Source: an uncultured Erysipelotrichaceae bacterium (GTDB lineage: Bacteria > Bacillota_I > Bacilli_A > RFN20 > CAG-826). From it: 52,378 nucleotides of DNA. Positions within the stretch are counted from its first letter, which is position 1. Each line of letters begins with the position of its first letter. This document shows positions 43,814 through 52,222 of the stretch, piece after piece. The stretch spans positions 1-52,378 of the forward strand of contig CACXKR010000005.1 in NCBI GenBank assembly GCA_902768335.1, read 5' to 3'. The notes beneath the pieces were generated by a model, which had not been told where the DNA came from, searched no databases, and saw only the letters and a list, made by a program, of their open reading frames with translations. The position numbers and the translations under genes are program-made.

Positions 43814-44920
43814 TTACTTATTATCTTGTTGTGATTTCTTGAAGAAGATTTGTTTTTCGTTTTGATATATGACTTGGAGAGATGAATAATAAACATTTCT
43901 CATCATCACATATCTAGTAGCTTCTTCTTTACTTATTCTCGTTAGATAAATCTTTGAGAATATCTCTTCGAGTCTAAAGAAAGATTCATAGAGTTGTAGA
44001 ATCGTTAAATGGTAATAATATTGGGTGCGAGAATAAATTAATAATGGTGATGAGTGAGCGATTTCAGAGGCCATTTCATAAACTTTGGAATAGTCGCTTA
44101 ATCCTGCAAGCTTTTCGACACCATCGCGGAAATTAAATTTATAAGAACACTCTGGCCCGTATTCTTCAATAGAAGTTAGCCAGCCATATTCGATGAATTT
44201 TTTCATATCTTTGCTCTTTAAATCATATTTTTTCATATCTGCTTTAATATCAACAAAGACAGCGTCTACTTCTTCGCTTGAATTTAAGGCACCTCTATAT
44301 GCTAAAGCATACCTTAAATGTTTTAAATATGATTTAATAACTGGATCACCATATTTATTGATTAATATCAATATACATTCAATTTCATGGAGTGTTCTCC
44401 AAGTTGAGAACGCTTCTGTTTCAAAACCTTTAACAATTAATTCAATAATTGCTTTTGAAACTTTGAAAGCTTTGTTCGCCATATCCACCATCAAAGTTTC
44501 TTGAGGATTCTTTTGAGGATAATTACGTAATATACCTAAGATGAAGTTTAGATATAACTCTATAGTAGAAATTGCCGGTGAAAACTTATTTGTGAATTGA
44601 TCATTTTTGAAATCTAGATGTTCGTTGGTGAAATATTTATCAAGGGCAACAGAAACAATCTTAGAAAGCGCTAAGTCTTTATCTTTGATTTCTTTATTAA
44701 ATGTAAAATAAAAACCATATTCATTAATTAAATACAAAAGAAGAACAACGCTATTGATAGGTAAGGATTTACCAAAAATGTTTTCCTCCATCAATTTAGA
44801 AGCATTCTCGAAAGCAAATTCGTAGCATTCAAAAATCTCTTCCTTATTAATAGAAGAAGGAACACGCAGCTGTTCGTAAACTTGTTCAAATTGTTCTTTG
44901 GTTAATTTTAATGAATTCAT
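43814..44920 (-). CDS. DUF5677-family helical protein
   Basis: A 368-residue, mostly helical cytosolic protein. The central region (about residues 145-215) has KGFETEAFSTWRTLHEIECIL followed by a conserved-looking stretch near LRYALAYRG, and the later EMASEIAHSSPLLIYSR segment, as in DUF5677 proteins. The RTLxE and late histidine (S-E-I-A-H) are the recognisable marks. Biochemical function is unknown. It is last in the yigZ-pepP-glpK operon, 5 bases after glpK, with an AAGGA ribosome site. Confidence 0.75.
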   Translation of the reverse strand: MNSLKLTKEQFEQVYEQLRVPSSINKEEIFECYEFAFENASKLMEENIFGKSLPINSVVLLLYLINEYGFYFTFNKEIKDKDLALSKIVSVALDKYFTNEHLDFKNDQFTNKFSPAISTIELYLNFILGILRNYPQKNPQETLMVDMANKAFKVSKAIIELIVKGFETEAFSTWRTLHEIECILILINKYGDPVIKSYLKHLRYALAYRGALNSSEEVDAVFVDIKADMKKYDLKSKDMKKFIEYGWLTSIEEYGPECSYKFNFRDGVEKLAGLSDYSKVYEMASEIAHSSPLLIYSRTQYYYHLTILQLYESFFRLEEIFSKIYLTRISKEEATRYVMMRNVYYSSLQVIYQNEKQIFFKKSQQDNK

Positions 44921-44925
44921 ATTCC

Positions 44926-46410
44926 TTATTTGAAAGCTTTAAATGTTCGAGCAGATTGAACAGCACATTCCCAGGTTTTGCAGGCATTTTGCGCTGAAAC
45001 AGCATCAATTTGAGGTTTAAATTCCTTTTCGATGCAACGCATCATTGAGATTTCTTTTAATGAGCCAAAATATTTAGATTTACAACCCGCCATAAAAGCA
45101 GCACCTAAAGCAGTTGTCTCGGTACAGCAAGGTTTTTCGATATTGATTTGAAGGATATCGGATTGGAACTGCATTAAATAATCGCTCTTTGATGCGCCAC
45201 CATCGACTTGAAGTGAAGTTAAGGATATTTTTGCTTCTTTAGCCATGACATCAAAGACGTCTTTAGTCTGGAAAGCAATTGCTTCTAAAGCTGCACGGCA
45301 AATATGGTTTTCAGTCGTCGCTCTAGTCATACCGAAGATCGTACCTCTTACATCGTTATCCCAATACGGGGTGCCTAAGCCAACGAAAGCCGGAACAAAA
45401 ACTACACCGCCATTATCTTTAACGCTTGTTGCGGCTCCATCAACTTCAGGAGCGCTGCTAATGCATTTAAGGCCATCTCTAAGCCATTGAATAACTGCAC
45501 CACCAATAAAGACGGAACCTTCTAGAGCATAACTAACTTTTCCATCGATATTCCAAGCGACGGTTGTTAATAATCCGTTTTTAGAAAGAATTGGTGTACT
45601 ACCGGTATTCATTAGCATAAAGCAACCAGTACCATAGGTATTTTTACAATCGCCCTCTTTAAAGCAGGCGTGTCCAAATAACGATGCTTGCTGATCACCT
45701 AAAACTGCATAGATATGAACTTTCGTAGAAAAATATGAAGCAGTTCCAAAATCATGGTTACACGGGAAAACTTTTGGAAGCATTTGTTTTGGAATATCAA
45801 ATAACTTCAATAAATCTTCGTCCCACTTTAAATCGAAGATGTTATAAAGCATCGTTCTACTAGCGTTAGTCGTATCTGTCGCATGAACAGCACCATTGGT
45901 GAGACGATAAATGAGCCAGGAATCGATGGTTCCAAAAAGAAGTTCGCCTCTTTTGGCTCTTTCTCTACTACCCTCGACATTATCGAGAATGAATTTAAGT
46001 TTTGAAGCAGAGAAGAATGGGTTTATTAATAAACCGGTCTTGTTATGAATATATTCTTTTTTATCATTAAATTTATCGCAAATATCGCTAGATTGACGTG
46101 ATTGCCAAATAATAGCGTTATAAATTGGCTTTCCAGTTTGTTTATCCCAAACGACTGTGGTTTCACGTTGATTGGTGATACCTATTGAGTCGATATCTGC
46201 CCAAGTAGCATTTGCTTTAATTAAACATTCATTTATAACGTTAACGACACTGATCCAAATTACTAAAGCATCAGCTTCAACCCAACCTTCATGAGGATAG
46301 ATTAAAGATACTTCCTCTTGAGCAGTTGCGATAATATTGCCTCTTTTATCAAAAAGGATTGCTCGAGAAGATGTTGTTCCTTGGTCGATAGATAAAACGT
46401 ATTTTTCCAT
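44926..46410 (-). CDS. glpK: glycerol kinase
   Basis: Phosphorylates glycerol to glycerol-3-phosphate. The 494-residue FGGY-family enzyme has the ATP motif DQGTTSSRAILFD, the substrate residues in TNQRETTVVWD, a GDQQASLFG segment and KNTYGTGCF. It supplies glycerol-3-phosphate for glycolysis or phospholipids. No glpF or glpO is beside it. It overlaps pepP by one base. Confidence 0.97.
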   Translation of the reverse strand: MEKYVLSIDQGTTSSRAILFDKRGNIIATAQEEVSLIYPHEGWVEADALVIWISVVNVINECLIKANATWADIDSIGITNQRETTVVWDKQTGKPIYNAIIWQSRQSSDICDKFNDKKEYIHNKTGLLINPFFSASKLKFILDNVEGSRERAKRGELLFGTIDSWLIYRLTNGAVHATDTTNASRTMLYNIFDLKWDEDLLKLFDIPKQMLPKVFPCNHDFGTASYFSTKVHIYAVLGDQQASLFGHACFKEGDCKNTYGTGCFMLMNTGSTPILSKNGLLTTVAWNIDGKVSYALEGSVFIGGAVIQWLRDGLKCISSAPEVDGAATSVKDNGGVVFVPAFVGLGTPYWDNDVRGTIFGMTRATTENHICRAALEAIAFQTKDVFDVMAKEAKISLTSLQVDGGASKSDYLMQFQSDILQINIEKPCCTETTALGAAFMAGCKSKYFGSLKEISMMRCIEKEFKPQIDAVSAQNACKTWECAVQSARTFKAFK

Positions 46411-47672
46411 TATTTAGCCCTCAGAATTCTTTCAATATCATCAATTTCTTTAATAATGTCTTTTGACAAAACATCGCTGCCATTTTCAGTTACTAAGACG
46501 TCATCTTCAATACGAACACCAATGCCATATTCTTTAAAATATAAGCCTGGTTCGCAAGTAATAACCATTCCTGGAGCGAGTTTGGAATCACGATCGTTTC
46601 CATCGTGAGTATCTAAGCCAAGATGATGAGAAACGCTATGATAATAGACATCTCTAATCCTATCCTTGGATGGAATAAGTCCTTGAGCGAAACATTCTTC
46701 CGCTAAATAATTAAGAGCAAAGTCCTGCACTTCCTTTAGAAGAATGCCCGGTCTAATGAATTTAGCGGTTTGTTTATTGCATTCCAAAACGATCGAATAA
46801 ATTTTCTTTTGTAAATCAGAATATTTTCCACTGATTGGATATGTTCTTGAAATATCAGCGCAATAATTGCCTTTGGCTGCACCAACATCTAAAAGAACTA
46901 AATCTCCGGCTTTAATAACATCTTGCGCATCAGGATAATGGAGAATTACACCGTTTTTACCAGCAGCAACAATCGAAGGGAAAGCTAGCCCGGCATTCAA
47001 ATCTTCCTTAACAGTGAACTCAAAAATGTTTCTTAAATTGTATTCAAATCTACCAGCCTTCATTGTGCTAAGAACATTTTTCAAAGCGACATCGGTAGTA
47101 TTTATAGCATCTTTAATCATCTCGATTTCAGCAGGTGATTTGATGATTCTTAAACGCATGACATAGTCATGAATATCTTCAACACAAAGACTTGGATATT
47201 TGGCTTTGATTTCTTCTTCAAATTCGCGAGTTGATTTACGTTCGTCGATTTTAAGTTCGGATTCTAAATCTAAATATATTTTCTTAATCTCACCAAAGTG
47301 AGTCATATTATTACCAAGTGAAGCATCAAGTTTACCATCAAAAGAGGAACGAACACATACATTTTCAATTCCAGATATTTCTCTAGCTTTTTCATCGGTT
47401 AATTTAATACCAATCCACTTTTCAACCTTTTCATCTTTTTCATCGATGAATAAGTAGGTCGAAACTTCACCATCCGCTTTTACAAGCATAAGAATCGAAT
47501 TATCTTGTTCTATTCCAGTTAAATAATAGAAATTGCGGTTAACCGCAAAATCATAATCTTGATCACCGCTTCTTTTCTTCCCTACTCCTGCAAAAAGAAT
47601 GGCGATTGAACCATCTTCTAATTTTTCAACTAGTCTTTCTCTTCTTTGACAATACTCTTCAGCTTTAATCAT
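46410..47672 (-). CDS. pepP: Xaa-Pro aminopeptidase (M24B)
   Basis: Releases an N-terminal residue before proline. The start is ATG 47670-47672 with AAGG close upstream; the longer in-frame extension overlaps yigZ. The 420-residue protein has a creatinase-like N-terminal domain (FAGVGKKRSGDQDYDF) and a metal site from LLDVGAAKGNYCADISRTY, HSVSHHLGLDTHD, CEPGLYF and GVRIEDDVLV, giving the standard D-D-H-E-E ligands. It supports peptide use together with PepV. Confidence 0.92.
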   Translation of the reverse strand: MIKAEEYCQRRERLVEKLEDGSIAILFAGVGKKRSGDQDYDFAVNRNFYYLTGIEQDNSILMLVKADGEVSTYLFIDEKDEKVEKWIGIKLTDEKAREISGIENVCVRSSFDGKLDASLGNNMTHFGEIKKIYLDLESELKIDERKSTREFEEEIKAKYPSLCVEDIHDYVMRLRIIKSPAEIEMIKDAINTTDVALKNVLSTMKAGRFEYNLRNIFEFTVKEDLNAGLAFPSIVAAGKNGVILHYPDAQDVIKAGDLVLLDVGAAKGNYCADISRTYPISGKYSDLQKKIYSIVLECNKQTAKFIRPGILLKEVQDFALNYLAEECFAQGLIPSKDRIRDVYYHSVSHHLGLDTHDGNDRDSKLAPGMVITCEPGLYFKEYGIGVRIEDDVLVTENGSDVLSKDIIKEIDDIERILRAK

Positions 47673-47676
47673 AATT

Positions 47677-48270
47677 CTACCTTCTATAAACTTTCTTTGT
47701 TCCCATGACTTCAATCGAAGCGTTAGGGAAATAATTTGCAAGTTCTTCTCCAGAATTTTCTTCGGCAAGAACGTCTACATTTATTCTATCCTCATACATT
47801 ACATTTTCAAAAGAAAATTGTAACTTTCTAGATAAATGTTTAAGCTCTTCAAAATCACGATATGAGAGCGACATATGATAAATATATTTGTTTTCAATAG
47901 TAACAACATCGGCGTTTGCTAAAACATTCACTCCGGTTTCTAAATAAGTCGACATGAGTCTTGATGCACCTAAAAGGACACCACCAAAATATCTAACTAC
48001 AATCAATAGAGTTTCGTCCATTTCCTTCTTTTCAAGAAGTTCTAATAAAGGGCGGCCGGCAGTTTTGGCTGGTTCGCCATCATCAGAACATTTCTTTTTG
48101 TCACCTAAAATGTAGGCATAACAATAATGCTTGGCTTTTGGATATTGTTTACGGATATCATCAAGATATTGTTTTATTGATTCTAATGAAGTGACGTGAA
48201 TTAAAACACCGATGAAAGAAGATCTATCTCTCACAAGTGTTATTTCATTTCGCTCCAATATCGTATTCAT
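47677..48270 (-). CDS. yigZ: YigZ/IMPACT-family protein
   Basis: A 197-residue conserved protein whose N-terminal domain resembles eukaryotic IMPACT, a GCN2 regulator; a role in translation stress is suggested for the family but not proven. Landmarks are RSSFIGV, DDGEPAKTAGRPLLE and VRYFGGVLLGASRL. The -10 TATAAT lies eight bases before the ATG and there is no ribosome site. It heads the yigZ-pepP-glpK-DUF5677 unit. Confidence 0.88.
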   Translation of the reverse strand: MNTILERNEITLVRDRSSFIGVLIHVTSLESIKQYLDDIRKQYPKAKHYCYAYILGDKKKCSDDGEPAKTAGRPLLELLEKKEMDETLLIVVRYFGGVLLGASRLMSTYLETGVNVLANADVVTIENKYIYHMSLSYRDFEELKHLSRKLQFSFENVMYEDRINVDVLAEENSGEELANYFPNASIEVMGTKKVYRR

Positions 48271-48278
48271 TATGAGAT

Positions 48279-48284
48279 ATTATA
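48279..48284 (-). promoter_or_regulatory. -10 element of the near-leaderless yigZ promoter
   Basis: Minus-strand TATAAT, eight bases before the yigZ ATG, so the transcript has about two untranslated bases. No clear -35 is seen. Confidence 0.5.
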
Positions 48285-48303
48285 CTTTTTGTTTTTAAAA
48301 TAG

Positions 48304-48309
48304 TATAAT
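48304..48309 (+). promoter_or_regulatory. -10 element of the CPBP protease gene
   Basis: Perfect TATAAT; start expected near 48316, leaving about 11 untranslated bases with no Shine-Dalgarno. It is divergent from the yigZ promoter. Confidence 0.48.
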
Positions 48310-48326
48310 CTTTCCACTACGCAATT

Positions 48327-49079
48327 ATGTTAGAAAGAGCAAGAATAGAAAAAACTACCGACTTAAAAATCTGGAAACAAATCCTCTTTTTTGTAATCGG
48401 TTTATTCGGATTAACTATCATTAGTCTACTTATTCAAATTATTGTTCAACTTGCTGCAAGAAGGGCTATTGTTAGCGATTATGATTATCAAACATTCATG
48501 GGCTCAACTACTTTCGACATGATTGTAAATGGCTCAGCATATCTAATAATTGCGGTGATTTTTCTCATTTTGATGAAAGATGATACCAACGAATTTTTCA
48601 AATCATTTAAAGATTGGAAACCTTATGTTGCTGCTGCAATTGGTTTTAGCGCTATTCTCACGTTTAATCTATTCTACAATCTTATTCTCAATGCGACAGG
48701 CGCTGTCATCAGCGATAATGCAAACGAATCATCTTTAAATAGTATCGTGTCGGATTTTCCATTTCTTAGTTTATTAATATTTGCTTTAATTGGACCAATT
48801 GTTGAAGAATTTACATATCGAGTTGGTTTATTCTCCTTATTGAAAAGAGTTCATATTTCTTTAGCATATGTAGTTACAATTATCGTTTTCACATTCATTC
48901 ATTTTGATTTTCAATCAAATAATATGGTTAACGAATTGCTAAATATTCCGTTTTACATGTTTGCGGCAGCCACATTCTGTTTCTTATATCATCGTTTTGG
49001 TTTAGCATCTAGCATCAGTGCTCACGTAACCAATAACCTTTTATCAATTGGAACCGCAATCATCGCATCTTTTAAATAA
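48327..49079 (+). CDS. CPBP-family intramembrane metalloprotease
   Basis: A 250-residue polytopic protein of the CAAX-prenyl-protease/bacteriocin-processing family. Three motifs are complete: EEFTYR (EExxxR, near residue 163), FTFIH (FxxxH) and HVTNN (HxxxN). Family members process prenylated proteins, bacteriocins or abortive-infection factors; no substrate gene is seen nearby. It overlaps the TraX-like gene by one base and is the first of three co-directional genes. Confidence 0.9.
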   Translation: MLERARIEKTTDLKIWKQILFFVIGLFGLTIISLLIQIIVQLAARRAIVSDYDYQTFMGSTTFDMIVNGSAYLIIAVIFLILMKDDTNEFFKSFKDWKPYVAAAIGFSAILTFNLFYNLILNATGAVISDNANESSLNSIVSDFPFLSLLIFALIGPIVEEFTYRVGLFSLLKRVHISLAYVVTIIVFTFIHFDFQSNNMVNELLNIPFYMFAAATFCFLYHRFGLASSISAHVTNNLLSIGTAIIASFK

Positions 49080-49951
49080 TGAAAAAGCAATTTTTACTCA
49101 TAAATAGTTTTGTCTTAAAAATAGTGGCTTTTTTATTAATGACATTAGATCACATCGGAATTTTCTTAGTTGAAATGGAAAGCGATGCCGCAGTTTTGAC
49201 TGGTGAAGTCTTCCGTTTGCTCGGCCGATTCGCCTTTCCTTTATTTGTTCTTATGCTCGTGGAGGGTGTAAGGCACACTCATAGCTTTGCTAAATATGCT
49301 TTAAGACTAGGAATAGTTGCCTCTATTGTCTTAGTCGCCCAAGCCGTTATTATCTATTGCTTTGATAGTTCTTTAGATAACGCATATTCTCCTCTATTAG
49401 ATTTGCTTTGTTATGGAACTATACTTTATTTATTGTCTCGAAAAGACCGCTTTTCATTTCTTTCGATCATTCCATTTGCCTTGGTAATAGGTTCGTTTGC
49501 AGTAGGAATTTATGAATTAAACAGTGAAAACACGGTGATTTGGTTCCCAGTTTTCTTAAGAAGTGGCTATAACATTTTTGGCCTAATCATGGCTCTTATA
49601 ATGTTTTATTCTTATCCATTACTTAAAAAATTATTTGAATCCTATCACATGGATGAAGAAGGTTATGAAACTTCAACTAGATTTAGATTCTATTTAAACA
49701 TTCTCTTTTCTTTCGCGGTTTTCTTCGCAGTAGTCATCATTTATTTGATTGCCAAAATACCAAACTGTGACTTATTTATGGTCAATGCTGAATTTTATTC
49801 AGAAACCTGGGCTTTATTAGCGATTCCAATAATCTTGCTATATTCAGGAAAACTCGGTTACAAATCAAAATGGTTTCAATATGCATCTTATTTGTATTTT
49901 CCACTGCATTTAGTTATTATCTATTTTGCCTTTTATCTAATAGGCTTTTAG
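49079..49951 (+). CDS. TraX-like membrane protein
   Basis: A 290-residue membrane protein with about eight helices. The start FVLKIVAFLLMTLDHIGIFL and the LLGRFAFPLFVLMLVEGVRHT motif are typical of TraX-family acyltransferases, which acetylate pilin in the F plasmid but occur widely on chromosomes. A likely role is O-acetylation of a surface molecule. No conjugation genes are nearby. Its stop is 11 bases before trxA. Confidence 0.85.
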   Translation: MKKQFLLINSFVLKIVAFLLMTLDHIGIFLVEMESDAAVLTGEVFRLLGRFAFPLFVLMLVEGVRHTHSFAKYALRLGIVASIVLVAQAVIIYCFDSSLDNAYSPLLDLLCYGTILYLLSRKDRFSFLSIIPFALVIGSFAVGIYELNSENTVIWFPVFLRSGYNIFGLIMALIMFYSYPLLKKLFESYHMDEEGYETSTRFRFYLNILFSFAVFFAVVIIYLIAKIPNCDLFMVNAEFYSETWALLAIPIILLYSGKLGYKSKWFQYASYLYFPLHLVIIYFAFYLIGF

Positions 49952-49962
49952 GAGAAATTAAT

Positions 49963-50262
49963 ATGATTAAACACATCCATTCAGTTGATGCATTTAAAAA
50001 AGAAGTTGCTTCAGGCACAGTCCTCGTCGATTTCTTTGCAACATGGTGTGGACCATGCCAAATGCTTTCGCCAGTCATTGAAGAACTCGATAAACAAGTT
50101 AGCATCAAAGTCTTAAAAATTGATGTCGACGAAGTTTCTGATTTAGCTAGAGAATATCGTGTTATGTCGATACCGACATTAATCGTCTTCAAAGATGGCA
50201 AAATGAGTAAGAAAGAACTTGGCTATATGCCACTTGAAAGACTTAAAGCGCTTATTTCATAA
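49963..50262 (+). CDS. trxA: thioredoxin
   Basis: Small redox protein of 99 residues. The chosen start is ATG 49963 with AGGAG upstream; an earlier frame overlaps the TraX-like gene. The WCGPC active site lies near residues 28-32 and the cis-proline in MSIPTLIVF near residue 69. It likely reduces protein disulfides in the cytosol. Confidence 0.96.
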   Translation: MIKHIHSVDAFKKEVASGTVLVDFFATWCGPCQMLSPVIEELDKQVSIKVLKIDVDEVSDLAREYRVMSIPTLIVFKDGKMSKKELGYMPLERLKALIS

Positions 50263-50290
50263 ATCTTGTCTTTTATCTTTAAATCACTTG

Positions 50291-50299
50291 TGATAAAAT
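50291..50299 (+). promoter_or_regulatory. extended -10 promoter of the tRNA pair
   Basis: TGATAAAAT (TGn plus TAAAAT) about 15 bases upstream of tRNA-Asp, 29 bases after trxA ends. No good -35 box is visible. Confidence 0.5.
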
Positions 50300-50314
50300 T
50301 TTTGTCGCTTGTGT

Positions 50315-50389
50315 GGATCATTGGTCTATCGGCTATGATGCCTCCCTGTCACGGAGGCGAGACGAGTTCGACTCTCGTATGATCCGCCA
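50315..50389 (+). tRNA. tRNA-Asp (GTC)
   Basis: Acceptor stem GGATCAT/ATGATCC, anticodon stem CCTCC/GGAGG with loop CTGTCAC and anticodon GTC at 50348-50350, T-arm GTTCGAC, discriminator G and encoded CCA at 50387-50389. The cloverleaf is complete. Confidence 0.96.
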
Positions 50390-50392
50390 TCT

Positions 50393-50466
50393 GCAGGCGT
50401 AGTTCAATGGTAGAACTTCAGCCTTCCAAGCTGAATACGCGGGTTCGATTCCCGTCGCCTGCTCCA
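50393..50466 (+). tRNA. tRNA-Gly (TCC)
   Basis: Acceptor stem GCAGGCG/CGCCTGC, anticodon loop CTTCCAA with anticodon TCC at 50425-50427, T-arm GGTTCGATTCC, discriminator T and encoded CCA at 50464-50466. It follows tRNA-Asp by 3 bases and shares its transcript. Confidence 0.96.
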
Positions 50467-50476
50467 TTCTGTTAGA

Positions 50477-50505
50477 AAATACTCCAATGGAGTATTTATT
50501 TTTTT
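50477..50505 (+). terminator. terminator of the tRNA transcript
   Basis: AAATACTCC-AAT-GGAGTATTT followed by a long T-run. Confidence 0.88.
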
Positions 50506-50534
50506 ATTTTAAAAACAATTATTTCTTTTAAAGA

Positions 50535-50562
50535 TTGACACTTTGTTACAAAGTGATACCTT
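50535..50562 (+). promoter_or_regulatory. candidate leaderless promoter of the antiporter gene
   Basis: Perfect TTGACA (50535-50540), 16-base spacer and a weak TACCTT (50557-50562), seven bases before the ATG at 50570. No Shine-Dalgarno precedes any of the possible starts. Confidence 0.4.
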
Positions 50563-50569
50563 ATTAACT

Positions 50570-51601
50570 ATGTACGATCAAATAATGTCTATAATCACTT
50601 ATCTAATTATCGCGGGAGTAGTTGTTTTTTCTTCGATTAAATTATCCGATTACGTTGATTTATTAGATAAAAAAACAAAACTATCCGGTGCTTTACTTGG
50701 CGGTATCTTATTAGCCGCGGTAACTTCATTACCGGAACTATTTACTTCAATTTCATCAACCTTATTTATTCGTAAGAATACATTTGTGGTAGGAAACATT
50801 CTTGGAAGCAATCTTTTCAACATGTGTTTATTCTTTATCCCCTACCTCTTCTTCTTTAGCAAATTAGCAACTTCAAAAGTAAATAAAACTCATTTATTAA
50901 GCATGCTTTTTATTGGTTTACTTTATGTAACGGTAACTGTTGCGGGCTTCGTTTTTAACTTCAATAACATTCTTTGGGGTTGGTTTAATCCAATGTCAAT
51001 TCTTATTGTCGCAATCTACGCATTATCGATTCTTAAAACTCCGAAAACCGAGGATGAGAAAGAAGAAGATGAAGTTGAAAGTAAACTCAGTGTTAAACAA
51101 ATCGCAGTTTTATTTGTAGTCTTTGCGGTTCTATTAATTGCAATGTCAATTGGTATTACTTATCACACGGATTGGATTGTTACAACATTTGGTTTTGGTG
51201 AAACCTTTGGTGGAGCATTGTTCTTAGGGGTCGCTACTTCTTTACCAGAATTAACTTCCACTATTAATTTGTGTCGCAAGAAAAACTTCAATGCCGCTTA
51301 TGGAAATATCCTTGGAAGCTGCGTCTTCAATTTCATAATCTTATCGTTTGCCGACATTCTTTCATTTAACTGTGGACCGCTTTACGTGATGGATCAATCT
51401 TCGTTCCTTCTTATCATCGGCATGGTCTTAGCTCTAATTGTCTTTTTACCGACGTTACTACTTACTTATTTTAGTAAAACCAAACCGACCATTAAATTTA
51501 GAATCCTTTATGCTCTTGTAGGAATAATTATTGTTGGATCTTACATTGCGTTTTTGGTGTTATCTAACATTAATCTACATTTAGAATTTGCTCCATTTTA
51601 A
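50570..51601 (+). CDS. CaCA-family Na+/Ca2+ antiporter
   Basis: Cation exchanger of 343 residues with about ten membrane helices. It carries the two inverted alpha repeats that form the ion site: GALLGGILLAAVTSLPEL with GNILGSNLFN, and GGALFLGVATSLPEL with GNILGSCVFN. The central loop (about residues 155-175) is very acidic (TEDEKEEDEVESK). It probably extrudes Ca2+ against Na+ (or H+), relevant if Na+ is the coupling ion of the ATP synthase. The start is uncertain: ATG 50570 chosen, TTG 50543 and ATG 50585 are alternatives. Confidence 0.88.
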   Translation: MYDQIMSIITYLIIAGVVVFSSIKLSDYVDLLDKKTKLSGALLGGILLAAVTSLPELFTSISSTLFIRKNTFVVGNILGSNLFNMCLFFIPYLFFFSKLATSKVNKTHLLSMLFIGLLYVTVTVAGFVFNFNNILWGWFNPMSILIVAIYALSILKTPKTEDEKEEDEVESKLSVKQIAVLFVVFAVLLIAMSIGITYHTDWIVTTFGFGETFGGALFLGVATSLPELTSTINLCRKKNFNAAYGNILGSCVFNFIILSFADILSFNCGPLYVMDQSSFLLIIGMVLALIVFLPTLLLTYFSKTKPTIKFRILYALVGIIIVGSYIAFLVLSNINLHLEFAPF

Positions 51602-51610
51602 GGAAAAATT

Positions 51611-52222
51611 ATGTTTGAATTAGTGGTCGCCACGAATAACGCTCATAAAGTTAAAGAATATCAAGAGATGTTTTCAGGCTATGACATTAAATTCTATTCG
51701 ATGAAGGATTTAGGAATCGTATGTAATCCTGAAGAAAACGGAAAAACATACGAAGAAAATTCACTAATTAAAGCGTCTGCCTTAGCAAAGTTAACCAAGC
51801 TTCCTGTCATCGCGGATGACTCAGGATTAAACGTTGTCGCGTTAAATAATTTTCCAGGCATTTATTCATCAAGATATGCCGATTCCTATGGAGGAAACAA
51901 AGTCGCAAATCTTGAACTTATTAAGAAGCTTAAACCTTATGAAGATAAATCCGCTTTCTTCGCTTGTTTAATTACCCTAATGAATGTTGAAGAAAAACCA
52001 GTTCAATTTAAAGGAATTTGTCGAGGAAAAATTCTTGATAAACCAGTTGGAGAAGGTGGATTTGGTTATGATCCAATCTTCTATAGTGAAGAGGCTAAAA
52101 TTGCTTTTGGAGAAGCATCTCCAGAAATTAAAAACAAATATTCTCACCGCGCGAAAGCAGTTAGTCAATTAATCGAATATTTAAAAAACAAGAGACTAAT
52201 TGAACTAGTCAATGAAAAGTAG
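51611..52222 (+). CDS. rdgB: XTP/dITP diphosphatase (RdgB/HAM1)
   Basis: House-cleaning enzyme that hydrolyses non-canonical purine triphosphates. The 203-residue protein has VVATNNAHKVKEYQ at the start, ADDSGLNV near residue 70, GVRG-like ICRGKI and the C-terminal GYDPIF and SHRAKA segments. Its TAG stop (52220-52222) coincides with the expected end of an insertion sequence, so the last residues may come from or be altered by the insertion. It begins 9 bases after the antiporter. Confidence 0.94.
   Translation: MFELVVATNNAHKVKEYQEMFSGYDIKFYSMKDLGIVCNPEENGKTYEENSLIKASALAKLTKLPVIADDSGLNVVALNNFPGIYSSRYADSYGGNKVANLELIKKLKPYEDKSAFFACLITLMNVEEKPVQFKGICRGKILDKPVGEGGFGYDPIFYSEEAKIAFGEASPEIKNKYSHRAKAVSQLIEYLKNKRLIELVNEK

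Noticed and set aside
48327-49951. CPBP protease plus TraX-like protein as a bacteriocin or defence module
   Set aside because: No precursor peptide, transporter, immunity or nuclease gene lies nearby; the two genes look like ordinary chromosomal membrane proteins beside trxA.
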